Shown here: positions 1 through 6,670 of the stretch, one piece after another
How the letters are laid out: every line of letters starts with the position of its first letter
Numbering within the stretch: the first letter of the stretch is position 1
Assembly (NCBI GenBank): GCA_031259875.1
Contig: JAIRKW010000024.1
Span: 1 to 14,370 of the forward strand
Direction: 5' to 3'
DNA length: 14,370 nt
DNA from: Campylobacteraceae bacterium
Lineage (GTDB): Bacteria; Campylobacterota; Campylobacteria; Campylobacterales; Campylobacteraceae
The notes under the pieces: model-generated
The model's input: the letters and a program-made list of their open reading frames with translations, nothing else
Databases searched by the model: none
Told to the model about the DNA's origin: nothing
Made by a program: the position numbers and the translations under genes

Positions 1-50
1 ACATTTGCTGTATTGCCTTTTGTGCTTCCGTAAACTATAGCAATAGACAT
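1..50 (-). CDS. Flavodoxin, second paralogue (partial, cut by window edge)
   Basis: Only the first 16 codons are inside the window. They read MSIAIVYGSTKGNTAN on the minus strand from an ATG at 48-50. The pattern YGSTKGNT is the FMN phosphate-binding loop that opens flavodoxins. The start is supported by an AAGGAG ribosome site about 5 bases upstream. The first residues (MSIAIVYGS) are identical to those of the complete flavodoxin at 284-778, and the DNA around the two starts, including the ribosome site, is closely similar. The two therefore look like a tandem duplication. Flavodoxins are small FMN proteins that shuttle low-potential electrons in place of ferredoxin. The 233-base gap to the upstream flavodoxin, with a hairpin in it, suggests a separate transcript. 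Length and the rest of the fold cannot be seen. Confidence 0.85.
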   Translation of the reverse strand, partial: MSIAIVYGSTKGNTAN

Positions 51-74
51 TTTTTCTCCTTAAAATTTGATTTG

Positions 75-131
75 AATAAGATTTTGTACCAACTTGTATC
101 TTATTGTTTATAAGACATATTTTATCTTATT
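75..131. promoter_or_regulatory. Repeated ATCTTATT octamers upstream of the partial flavodoxin
   Basis: AATAAGAT at 75-82 is the exact inverse of ATCTTATT at 98-105, and ATCTTATT occurs again at 124-131. Spacings are 23 and 26 bases, about two helical turns. They lie 25 to 81 bases upstream of the partial flavodoxin start, where an operator would sit. A TAAAAT-type -10 could lie among them. The rest of the 51-283 gap is AT-rich and holds only the hairpin at 252-271. A chance origin is possible in such AT-rich DNA. Confidence 0.3.
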
Positions 132-251
132 TTTCTTCAAATCAAACAAATTTTGTATTATTATGTTAGTTTTTCTTGCTTTTTAGTAGAAAACGAAACA
201 ATATATTGATGTAAAAAGAGATGAATAGTTTTAAAAATGATAGAATCAGGC

Positions 252-271
252 AGTTTTGCTTTCGCAAAACT
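252..271 (-). terminator. Hairpin downstream of fldA
   Basis: AGTTTTGC and GCAAAACT form a perfect 8-bp stem. On the minus strand the loop is a GAAA tetraloop, which is a stable GNRA type. It lies 12 bases past the fldA stop codon. There is no immediate run of T after the stem in that direction, so it may be a weak terminator or an RNA 3'-end protector rather than a classic intrinsic terminator. Confidence 0.5.
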
Positions 272-283
272 AACCTTAAAAAA

Positions 284-778
284 TTAAAAAGCCGGCTTTA
301 TGCTCTCTACCCACTGTTCAACTCTGCTTACAGTAAGATCGCTTTGATTATCTTCATCGATGATGAGTCCCACAAATTTTCCATCTACTACAGCCTTTGA
401 GTCTTCAAAACTATACCCTTCAGTAGAATTTTTATCTCCTACGATATTAGCGCCTTTTTTTAGACTTAGTTCATACAAAGTTCCTACGCCGTTGCAAAAT
501 TCACCGCCGTAACCCTCTTGATCACCAAGTCCGAAAAGCGCTACGGTTTTACCGCTAAGCTCAAGTGCCTCTTTGTCAAACGAATCCCAATCGTCTTGCA
601 ATTCGCCTTCATACCATGTTGATGTGCCTAAAATCAGTTTATCGTAACTATTTATTTTATTTGCATCAGCTTTGCTGATATCTACCAAATCAGCCTCTTT
701 CCCAAGTTTTTTCTGAATAAGTTTAGCAACACCTTCAGTATTGCCGCCGCTACTTCCGTAAACGATAGCTATTGACAT
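284..778 (-). CDS. fldA: Flavodoxin (long-chain, FldA type)
   Basis: A 164-residue FMN electron carrier of the cytoplasm, the same length as Helicobacter pylori FldA. The phosphate loop is at residues 8-16 (GSSGGNTEG). The first FMN-stacking loop is TSTWYEGELQDDW near residues 52-64, with a Trp next to the flavin. The second loop is GLGDQEGYGGEF near 83-94. The conserved ending VDGKFVGLIIDEDNQSDLT is typical of long-chain flavodoxins such as FldA and NifF. In epsilonproteobacteria FldA takes electrons from pyruvate or 2-oxoacid oxidoreductases, and flavodoxins commonly replace ferredoxin when iron is short. The gene follows the unknown protein by 16 bases and has a TAGGAG ribosome site, so it is probably the last gene of the operon starting at 1855. 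The second flavodoxin at the window edge is a paralogue. Confidence 0.95.
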   Translation of the reverse strand: MSIAIVYGSSGGNTEGVAKLIQKKLGKEADLVDISKADANKINSYDKLILGTSTWYEGELQDDWDSFDKEALELSGKTVALFGLGDQEGYGGEFCNGVGTLYELSLKKGANIVGDKNSTEGYSFEDSKAVVDGKFVGLIIDEDNQSDLTVSRVEQWVESIKPAF

Positions 779-794
779 TTTTATCTCCTAAAAT

Positions 795-1526
795 TTAAAT
801 GGTATATGGAACAAGCTTTACCAAAGAGTCAGCAAAGCATGGGTTTTTAACCTCTATGTGGCGCTTAAATGCGCTATTTTTAGGAAAAACGATATACAAA
901 AACTTTATATTGCTTTTTGCAATCTTTCTCCAAGCCTCATCTATCTCATCTTTCATAAGATACATCTTATCTTTGTCAAATCTTTTAAAACACAACATAA
1001 TACTAAGTAAGCACTCGCCATCCTTTTCAATAACAATTAAATCGTCTTTAAAATATACGGCTTTATCCGGGTTTTTACGTGCAATTTTTTCCAATACAAA
1101 CTCGGAAAAAAGGGCTTTTGCATCAAATATTATTCCGTAGTTTTCAGACGAAAATATTCTAAAAATAAGCATTGCCTGAGGAAGTTTTGGCAGCAGTGCG
1201 TTCGCTTTTATCACTGCTCTTAATTTATCAAAATCTTTTTTGAGGAAAAGAGCAATTAACACGGCCGAATATGGGTCAAATAGTTTTAATGTATTTGGAC
1301 GAAGATGGTTTTTTACATTAAGCCTTGAGAATATCTCATTTTGGAAAATTTCAAAAAGACTAAAACAGCCCAAATCACCTTTAAAAGCAATCCGCTCATT
1401 TTTGCCGACACAACAGTTATATTGATTGATGAAAAACTCTCGCTGCTCTTTACGCGAAAAAGAGTGAAAAAGTGCAGGGACTCTCTCTATCCACTTCCCA
1501 TCCATTTTCTCAAAACCAAAAAGCAT
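795..1526 (-). CDS. Uncharacterised protein between DUF2325 gene and fldA
   Basis: I do not recognise a domain in this protein of about 243 residues. It has no signal peptide, no clear membrane segment and no obvious metal motif; the few cysteines (including an early CC pair) are scattered. The N-terminal half is rich in Phe and Leu helices. The C-terminal half alternates predicted strands and helices (for example DDLIVIEKDGECLLSIMLCF, later FLYIVFPK). The frame is open up to an ATG at 1547, but that start overlaps the preceding gene by 19 bases and has no ribosome site. The ATG at 1526 begins 3 bases after the upstream stop and has AAAGAG about 9 bases before it, so I prefer it. The position between a DUF2325 gene and fldA matches, from memory, Cj1383c in C. 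jejuni, whose cluster is reported as Fur-controlled. The function is unknown. Confidence 0.8.
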   Translation of the reverse strand: MLFGFEKMDGKWIERVPALFHSFSRKEQREFFINQYNCCVGKNERIAFKGDLGCFSLFEIFQNEIFSRLNVKNHLRPNTLKLFDPYSAVLIALFLKKDFDKLRAVIKANALLPKLPQAMLIFRIFSSENYGIIFDAKALFSEFVLEKIARKNPDKAVYFKDDLIVIEKDGECLLSIMLCFKRFDKDKMYLMKDEIDEAWRKIAKSNIKFLYIVFPKNSAFKRHIEVKNPCFADSLVKLVPYTI

Positions 1527-1528
1527 TT

Positions 1529-1855
1529 TTAAAGACTCTTTTGGCATTCATCACATTTGTAATCTCTGTTTAAACCAAATACTTTGCAGTATTCACTATA
1601 TACGCAGCTTACGCTTCTTTTTGCACAAACTACCGGAATATTGCGTTTTTTAGCTTCGGATTTGAAGAGTTTCATCGTGTTATGATTGAGAAAGCTTGTC
1701 AACATAACTATACACTGAGTGTTCTGAGGAATAACTTTCCTGTTAACGCTACTCTTTTTTCTAGCATCCCAATGAACAACTTCATCTGCTCCGAGGTTAT
1801 TCAACACTGCTTTTATTGGATTTATCTCATCTGCCCCTATAACAAGTACGGACAT
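1529..1855 (-). CDS. DUF2325 family protein with Cys-rich tail
   Basis: A 108-residue protein of the DUF2325 type. Residues 2-30 form a Rossmann-like opening (SVLVIGADEINPIKAV, then GADEVVHWDARK). Residues 47-77 carry the family pattern of a hydrophobic strand, a TSFLNHN segment and a helix ending in RNIPVVCAK. The C-terminal third is rich in cysteine: C77, C84, C90 and a final CDEC at C101 and C104, suggesting a metal or Fe-S site, or a redox disulfide. The biochemical role of the family is not established. The start is firm: AAGGAG lies 6 bases upstream of the ATG. It is the first gene of the operon leading to fldA, directly behind a Fur-box-like promoter, so a role in iron limitation or redox adaptation is a reasonable inference. 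Confidence 0.85.
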   Translation of the reverse strand: MSVLVIGADEINPIKAVLNNLGADEVVHWDARKKSSVNRKVIPQNTQCIVMLTSFLNHNTMKLFKSEAKKRNIPVVCAKRSVSCVYSEYCKVFGLNRDYKCDECQKSL

Positions 1856-1885
1856 GTACTACTCCTTTTGTGAATCAAAATAAGT

Positions 1886-1904
1886 GATAATGATTATTAT
1901 AAAT
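1886..1904 (-). promoter_or_regulatory. Promoter with overlapping Fur-box-like site
   Basis: The plus strand reads GATAATGATTATTATAAAT, which matches about 14 of 19 positions of the classical Fur consensus, with the first nine bases exact. On the minus strand a perfect -10 box TATAAT (1896-1901) lies inside it. Transcription would start near 1889, giving a leader of about 34 bases to the DUF2325 gene. Overlap of the operator with the -10 box is the expected layout for iron-dependent repression. No good -35 box is seen, as is usual in this phylum. Confidence 0.6.
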
Positions 1905-1928
1905 AAATAAACTAAAAATCTGCTTATT

Positions 1929-1943
1929 GTAATAACTATTATC
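1929..1943. promoter_or_regulatory. Second Fur-like imperfect palindrome
   Basis: GTAATAACTATTATC reads on the minus strand as GATAATAGTTATTAC, an imperfect dyad starting with the GATAAT half-element. It lies about 30 bases upstream of the -10 box at 1896-1901, so it could be an auxiliary Fur site. A third GATAAT element begins at 2050, nearer the divergent transporter gene. All are AT-only or nearly so, and the match is only moderate. Confidence 0.3.
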
Positions 1944-2113
1944 AAGAAAATTTGAATTTTTTTCGCTCCTCAGACGAAAAAGTAATTGTAACACATTTTT
2001 TCTAAATATACAATAGTATTTCGATTGATTTAATATACTATTTAGAGGTGATAATAATATTTAATGCTGATTGTCAAAAAAGTTTAGTAAGCGTAGTTTG
2101 GTAAAAAATATGC

Positions 2114-2119
2114 TATCCT
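2114..2119 (+). promoter_or_regulatory. Candidate -10 box for the Na/Pi symporter gene
   Basis: TGC-TATCCT forms an extended -10 element 24 bases before the GTG start at 2144. The TATCCT hexamer matches four of six consensus positions and the TG lies at the expected place. No clear -35 is visible. The remaining part of the 288-base gap (1856-2143) holds the divergent Fur-like promoter and otherwise AT-rich DNA. Confidence 0.35.
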
Positions 2120-2143
2120 AATGAAAAATCAGAAAGGTAAACG

Positions 2144-3925
2144 GTGCAAAGAGTCTTTTTGATAGCAGGGCTGGCGTTTCTTTCATATCTGTTTTTCAAG
2201 AGTGAAAATATATTGCTTTTGAGTGCCGGTATTGCAATTTTTATCTTTGGCATGGTAGCAATGGGGGAGGGTTTTAAGAGTTCCGGCGGCGGTGCGCTGG
2301 AGCTATTTTTGCGCCGTCAAACGTCTACAAAGCTAAAAAGTATTTTTTTTGGCATAGCAGCCACTACTATCATGCAATCTTCCACGCTTGTTTCGCTTCT
2401 TAGTATTTCATTTTTAAGTGCGGGTTTTCTTAGTCTTGTGCAGGGTATCGGCATACTGTTTGGTTCTCAAATCGGCACAACTTCCGGTGCGTGGCTTATT
2501 GCTGGTTTTGGCGTTAAAGTAGATATAGCTAAATATGCTATGCCTGTTATTATTTTCGGTGTTATATTTTTACTGCAATCTTCCAAAAAATTTAAAAGCA
2601 TCGGACAGGTGCTTGTTGGTATCGGTTTTTTGTTTTTGGGTGTGGCTTATATAAAAGACGGTTTTGAAGCGATAGGAAATGATTTTAATCTTGCGCAGTA
2701 CTCTATGAATGGCATAACGGGAGTGATTATATTTTTTGCGTTGGGAATTGTTATAGCTATTATTACACAATCTTCACTTGCTACAATAGTGCTGACCATA
2801 GCGGCGTTGAATGCGGAACAAGTAAGTTATATAAACGCTTTAGGTATTGTTATTGGGGCAAATCTTGGTACGACTATGACGGGGTTAATCAGTTCTCTTG
2901 GCTCTAATGTAGATGGTAAGCGGCTTGCGCTTTTATATCTTGCGTTTAATATATTTATCTGCGTTTTATCTATCGTGTTTATTTATCAGCTTATAGTGCT
3001 TATAAGATATGAAGCCATTGCGTTTGGTATCGATGAGAGTAATTATGCTCTGAAATTGGCGCTGTTTCATACTACTATTAATGTTTTTGGTGTAGCGTTT
3101 TTGTATCCGTGGATAGAAAATATCGCTGCCGTTGCGCAAAAAATCATACGTCAAAAGACTAATGCCGAAGATGATGTTTTGTATTTAAGCAGTTCTATTA
3201 CGCATGAAAAAGCTATACGTGAAGCAGTGTGCAAAGAGATTTGCCATCTTTACCGAAATGCCACAAATATAATGACTTTTGGCATACATATTACGCCTAA
3301 AGATTTGTATTCCGATAAAAGTGCAGAGGAGGTGATAAAGCTTCGCGCAGGAACGCTGGATTTTGATTATGAGCAGATGTATCAAAAGAAGATAAAAACT
3401 ATTTACGGCAAAATAGTAAATTTTGTTGTTATATCTCAAAGTATGAGTGAAAATGAAAATATAGTCAAAGATTTGACGCAGTTGCAAAAGGCTGCTCATA
3501 GTATCGTAGAAGCGCTTAAAGACGTCAAACATCTGCAGAAAAATTTAACGAAATATATAGCAAGTCCAAATAAAGGCATCAAAGACGGCTATAACTCTAT
3601 CAGGGAGTATCTTTTGACGCAGTTTAGAATATTGATAAAAGTTTTCGAAAGCGATGAAGAAGACCTTATAGTTGTACTTATAGCACAGCTTGAAATGCTT
3701 AGTGAAAAATTTGATAAAAACGCTTTATTTACGCTTGGCACGCTGTTAAAAGCAGGGAGTATATCGCCGCTGATTGGGAGTTCATTGATGAATGATAATG
3801 CTTATGCTGTACAGATATCAAAATCCCTCATACAGGCGGCTAAAATTATCTTTATTCACAAAGATATAGCTCAAAGGGAAACAATGCAAGCGGTACTGTC
3901 TGAAAATAATGAGATAAAGGAGTAA
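2144..3925 (+). CDS. Na+/phosphate symporter family protein with PhoU-like C-terminal domain
   Basis: A 593-residue inner-membrane protein of the Na/Pi cotransporter (PF02690, NptA/YjbB-like) type. The membrane half has the internal duplication typical of the family: a QSS motif at residues 78-80 followed by GSQIGTT at 107-113, then a second QSS at 209-211 followed by GANLGTT at 238-244. Together these are the substrate and sodium site. About nine hydrophobic segments lie in residues 5-330. From about 350 to the end the protein is soluble and helical, as in bacterial members that carry a PhoU-like domain. The role is probably Na+-coupled inorganic phosphate transport or phosphate-linked regulation; the direction of transport cannot be told. 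The start is a GTG with AGAAAGG 6 bases upstream. The gene overlaps the ribosome site of the small gene behind it, so the two are co-transcribed. Confidence 0.9.
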   Translation: MQRVFLIAGLAFLSYLFFKSENILLLSAGIAIFIFGMVAMGEGFKSSGGGALELFLRRQTSTKLKSIFFGIAATTIMQSSTLVSLLSISFLSAGFLSLVQGIGILFGSQIGTTSGAWLIAGFGVKVDIAKYAMPVIIFGVIFLLQSSKKFKSIGQVLVGIGFLFLGVAYIKDGFEAIGNDFNLAQYSMNGITGVIIFFALGIVIAIITQSSLATIVLTIAALNAEQVSYINALGIVIGANLGTTMTGLISSLGSNVDGKRLALLYLAFNIFICVLSIVFIYQLIVLIRYEAIAFGIDESNYALKLALFHTTINVFGVAFLYPWIENIAAVAQKIIRQKTNAEDDVLYLSSSITHEKAIREAVCKEICHLYRNATNIMTFGIHITPKDLYSDKSAEEVIKLRAGTLDFDYEQMYQKKIKTIYGKIVNFVVISQSMSENENIVKDLTQLQKAAHSIVEALKDVKHLQKNLTKYIASPNKGIKDGYNSIREYLLTQFRILIKVFESDEEDLIVVLIAQLEMLSEKFDKNALFTLGTLLKAGSISPLIGSSLMNDNAYAVQISKSLIQAAKIIFIHKDIAQRETMQAVLSENNEIKE

Positions 3926-3927
3926 TA

Positions 3928-4164
3928 ATGGAAAACAGAAGCGGATTTTTGGAAAGACTTAAAAATATATTGGGACTTCAAAAAAATGAGAATGAAAATC
4001 TCTCCTCTTTCATAGATAAACTTCGCGCCCGAAAAACTGCATTAAAAACAGAGCTTGACGAGGCCAAAGGGGAAGATAAAATAAAAGAGCTAAAAGAGAT
4101 TATTCAAGTCATCAATGAGCAGATAAAAAAGTGTGAAAAGATACTCTTGGAAAATAATTCATAA
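3928..4164 (+). CDS. Small coiled-coil protein downstream of the symporter
   Basis: A 78-residue, highly charged protein with no cysteine-based motif, signal or membrane segment. After a short amphipathic N-terminus (GFLERLKNILGL), residues from about 27 to 75 are almost entirely helical, with heptad-like spacing of Leu, Ile and Val, so a coiled coil or helical hairpin is likely. The ATG follows the symporter stop by 2 bases, and its AAGGAG site lies inside the end of that gene, which indicates translational coupling. I do not recognise a family. The neighbourhood suggests a partner of the symporter, possibly of its helical PhoU-like tail, but this is inference only. It converges with fabH, with 7 bases between the stop codons. 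Confidence 0.75.
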   Translation: MENRSGFLERLKNILGLQKNENENLSSFIDKLRARKTALKTELDEAKGEDKIKELKEIIQVINEQIKKCEKILLENNS

Positions 4165-4180
4165 TTTCGCATTATTTTCC
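4149..4180. terminator. Bidirectional AT-rich hairpin over both convergent stops
   Basis: GGAAAATAAT (4149-4158) and ATTATTTTCC (4171-4180) form a perfect 10-bp stem with a 12-base loop. The loop contains the stop of the small coiled-coil gene, and the right arm contains the stop of fabH. The symmetrical A/T arms could serve as the U-tract in each direction, so it may terminate both converging transcripts. Confidence 0.5.
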
Positions 4181-5161
4181 GCCAAAACGAAGCAGTGCGC
4201 TTCCCCATGTAAATCCGCCGCCGAATGTATCAAGCAGTATCAAATCGCTATGTTTTATCCTGCCTTCTTCATAAGCGTCATTCATTGCCATAGGGATTGA
4301 TGCGGCTGACGTATTGCCGTATTTTTGTACAGTCAAGACTGTTTTATCGTGCGGAAGGTTTAACTTTTCGCGCACAGCTTCTATGATGCGCAAATTTGCC
4401 TGATGAGGTATAAAGTGGTCTATTTGGCTTGAGAATATGTTATTTTTTTGTAAAATTTCCACCACGTCGGTTGTGAGTGTTTTAACTGCTGCTTTAAAAA
4501 CTTCATTGCCTGCCATTTGCAGATATTCAAGCGTTCTGTTGTCTTTTGGGTACATTACTCTTGAGCGCGGAGCTACTAAAAGGTGCGCATAATCACCGTC
4601 TGCACTTATTTGTATATCCATTATTGCTTCGTTTTTATTTTCTGTTGCACTTATGATTGCCGCGCCTGCTCCGTCTCCGAACAGTATACAGGTATTTCTG
4701 TCGGTATAATCTATCACTGAACTTAGTTTTTCTGCGCCGATAATGAGTATATTTTTATGAAGTTTTGATTCTATAAGGGATTTGGCAAGGTAAAGTATAT
4801 AAACAAATCCGCTGCAAGCGGCGCTTACGTCAAAAGCAAGAACATTTTTGATACCAAGTTTTGAGGCTATAATACAGGCGGTTGCAGGCATACATAAAAA
4901 GTCAGGCGTAAGCGTAGCACAAATAATGGCATCAACATCGCTAGTTTTTATGCCTGCTCTTTTGATGGCTGTTTTGGCAGCTTTCAGTCCGAGGTCACTT
5001 GTGAATTCGCTCTCAGAGGCTAATCTGCGCTCTTTTATACCTGTTCGCTGGACTATCCATTCATTTGTGGTTTCAACCATTTTTTCTAAATCACTATTGC
5101 TTAAAATCTTTTTTGGAGCGTAAGCGCCAATGGATTTAAAGCAGGCATAAACTCTACTCAA
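4172..5161 (-). CDS. fabH: 3-oxoacyl-[acyl-carrier-protein] synthase III (KAS III)
   Basis: FabH joins acetyl-CoA (or another short acyl-CoA) to malonyl-ACP and starts each round of type II fatty acid synthesis in the cytoplasm. The catalytic triad is visible: Cys116 in DVSAACSGF, His253 in FIPHQANLRI, and Asn283 in YGNTSAAS (numbered from the start chosen here). The CoA-binding segment NEWIVQRTGIKERR is near residues 33-46, and the glycine-rich end DTFGGGFTWGSALL is intact. Length is about 329 residues, normal for the family. No ATG is available. TTG at 5161 overlaps the plsX stop region and has AGGAG about 10 bases upstream, whereas TTG at 5170 is only one base from that site. I prefer 5161, though 5170 (332 residues) cannot be excluded. 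It is the last gene of the ndk-yceD-rpmF-plsX-fabH string. Confidence 0.95.
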   Translation of the reverse strand: MSRVYACFKSIGAYAPKKILSNSDLEKMVETTNEWIVQRTGIKERRLASESEFTSDLGLKAAKTAIKRAGIKTSDVDAIICATLTPDFLCMPATACIIASKLGIKNVLAFDVSAACSGFVYILYLAKSLIESKLHKNILIIGAEKLSSVIDYTDRNTCILFGDGAGAAIISATENKNEAIMDIQISADGDYAHLLVAPRSRVMYPKDNRTLEYLQMAGNEVFKAAVKTLTTDVVEILQKNNIFSSQIDHFIPHQANLRIIEAVREKLNLPHDKTVLTVQKYGNTSAASIPMAMNDAYEEGRIKHSDLILLDTFGGGFTWGSALLRFGGK

Positions 5162-6146
5162 ATTCTGCAATCTCCTCTTCTATAGCTTGTGTTACGTGCG
5201 AATCTGCAAAATTAAGGGCTTGAAAAATAGCGTTTTTAATAGCTTTGGCATTGCTTTTACCGTGACTTATAATGACGCATTTTTTTACACCCATCAAAGG
5301 TGCGCCGCCATATTCGGCGTAGTCAACTTGTTTTTTGAGTATTTTGAAGACTTTTCTCATTAAAGCCGCACCGGCAATTGCAAGCGGGGATTTTCTTACG
5401 TTCATTTTGATAATATTAGTAATAGACTCCGCAATACCTTCGCTTGTTTTTAATACGATATTACCGACAAATCCGTCGCATATAACGACATTTACGGAAG
5501 CATCAAAGATGTTATTACCCTCGATATTTCCTACAAATGAGTTGAGTTTTGCCATCATCTCATATGCTTCTTTGGTAACATCATTGCCTTTACTGCTCTC
5601 TTCGCCATTTGACAAAAGTCCGATTTTCGGCTTTTTAATACCCATTACGTTTTTGACATAACACTCACCCATTACAGCAAATTGAAACAGATGTTCGGCT
5701 TTGCAGTCAACATTCGCACCAACATCCAAAACAAGCGTAGATGCGTTGTTATGTACTGTTGGCATTAAAGTAGCGATAGCAGGTCTTGATACGCCTTTAA
5801 GCCTTCCTATGCGAAGAGTAGCCAAACTCATTGTAGCGCCGCTGTGTCCGGCCGATACAATTGCGTCAGCTTTGCCTTCTCTTACCAAATCCACAGCTTT
5901 ATATATTGTAGACTCTTTACGTTTTAGGACATCTGTGGCAGATTCGTGCATATCAAACACATCGTCAGCTTCGACAAATTTTACTCTTTCTTGCATAATA
6001 GGCGAAATGAGGGGTTTGATAGCATCGGATTTGCCTACCAGTATTGCCTCAAAATCGTCCCTTTCCGCCAAAGCTTTTATGGTTCCTTCTATAATGGGAG
6101 CAAATCCTAAATCTCCGCCCATAGCGTCAATAGCGATTTTTAGCAT
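5154..6146 (-). CDS. plsX: Phosphate acyltransferase PlsX
   Basis: PlsX converts acyl-ACP and phosphate to acyl-phosphate, the acyl donor for PlsY in phosphatidic acid synthesis; it is a peripheral membrane enzyme. The 330-residue length is typical. Diagnostic segments are IDAMGGD at residues 6-12, SAGHSGATM at 98-106, RPAIATLMP at 121-129, LDVGANVDCK shortly after, LLSNGEE, and the late GGAPLMGV motif. The ATG at 6146 has AAGAAG 6 bases upstream and follows rpmF by 10 bases. Its end overlaps the fabH start, so the two lipid enzymes are translationally coupled. The rpmF-plsX-fabH order is widely conserved in bacteria. Confidence 0.97.
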   Translation of the reverse strand: MLKIAIDAMGGDLGFAPIIEGTIKALAERDDFEAILVGKSDAIKPLISPIMQERVKFVEADDVFDMHESATDVLKRKESTIYKAVDLVREGKADAIVSAGHSGATMSLATLRIGRLKGVSRPAIATLMPTVHNNASTLVLDVGANVDCKAEHLFQFAVMGECYVKNVMGIKKPKIGLLSNGEESSKGNDVTKEAYEMMAKLNSFVGNIEGNNIFDASVNVVICDGFVGNIVLKTSEGIAESITNIIKMNVRKSPLAIAGAALMRKVFKILKKQVDYAEYGGAPLMGVKKCVIISHGKSNAKAIKNAIFQALNFADSHVTQAIEEEIAEFE

Positions 6147-6156
6147 TTATATCTTC

Positions 6157-6303
6157 TTAATACTCGCCGCTGTTTTTATTGATACGGTGAGGCATTTTCC
6201 AAGTACCATCGCTTGCTTTTACAGGCATTGGTAAAGTGATTTTGTAGTGAGTTCTGCGTTTCGCACCTCTTGTTTTACTCACTCGTCTTTTTGGGACTGC
6301 CAT
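6157..6303 (-). CDS. rpmF: 50S ribosomal protein L32
   Basis: This is a short gene of 48 codons. The protein starts MAVPKRRVSKTRGAKRRTHY, the universal L32 opening, and ends with INKNSGEY. L32 is a small basic protein of the large ribosomal subunit. It has no cysteines, so it is the zinc-free form rather than the C4 zinc-ribbon form. AAGGAG lies 5 bases before the ATG. It follows yceD by 13 bases and precedes plsX by 10 bases, the usual arrangement. L32 is normally about 48 to 60 residues, so this copy is at the short end but looks complete. Confidence 0.97.
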   Translation of the reverse strand: MAVPKRRVSKTRGAKRRTHYKITLPMPVKASDGTWKMPHRINKNSGEY

Positions 6304-6316
6304 TGTATTCTCCTTG

Positions 6317-6667
6317 TTAATTTTTACATTTATTGCAATAGTGATAGCTGCTTTTGATGGACTCTATTTCACTTTGCAAAATCTCATTAAAATCGATAAC
6401 TCCGCCGTAAAACTCTACGATGTCAAGATTATCTATTTCGCCTTTATAAATTCCGTCTGAAAGAAGCATCTCAAGCGGTTCATTTATATCTAAATTTAAC
6501 TCTTCTCCGCACCTGTCACAGGTATGACCGATTTGTCCGAGTAAGTCAGCTTTAAGTAAAACCAAATCGGAAGATTTTCTAAAAACTTTACCCAAAAACT
6601 TTATATTTTCACTGGAAAGCTCAAAACTTAAAGCTTCTTTGGTAATTTTTCTAAAAGCTATTTCCAA
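6317..6667 (-). CDS. yceD: YceD/DUF177 family protein (ribosome-related, zinc-ribbon-like)
   Basis: A 116-residue member of the DUF177 (YceD) family, usually encoded just before rpmF and linked with 23S rRNA or ribosome maturation. Two CxxC pairs are present: CDRC at about residues 50-53 and CNKC at 112-115 just before the end. Together they would bind one zinc ion. Between them lie acidic segments (DNLDIVEFYGGVIDFNEIL) characteristic of the family. No ATG is available. The start is a TTG at 6665-6667, 3 bases after the ndk stop, with a weak GAGAG site inside the ndk end, so translation probably depends on coupling to ndk. In C. jejuni the matching position is, from memory, Cj0331c. Confidence 0.85.
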   Translation of the reverse strand: MEIAFRKITKEALSFELSSENIKFLGKVFRKSSDLVLLKADLLGQIGHTCDRCGEELNLDINEPLEMLLSDGIYKGEIDNLDIVEFYGGVIDFNEILQSEIESIKSSYHYCNKCKN

Positions 6668-6670
6668 TTG

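Noticed and set aside
799..1140. Plus-strand open frame of 113 codons opposite the unknown protein gene
   Set aside because: The minus-strand frame is longer, has a ribosome site and fits the operon; this one is its shadow.
5701..6234. Plus-strand open frame of 177 codons opposite plsX and rpmF
   Set aside because: It runs antisense to two certain genes, is rich in Ser/Ala/Thr as expected from a mirrored frame and has no motif.
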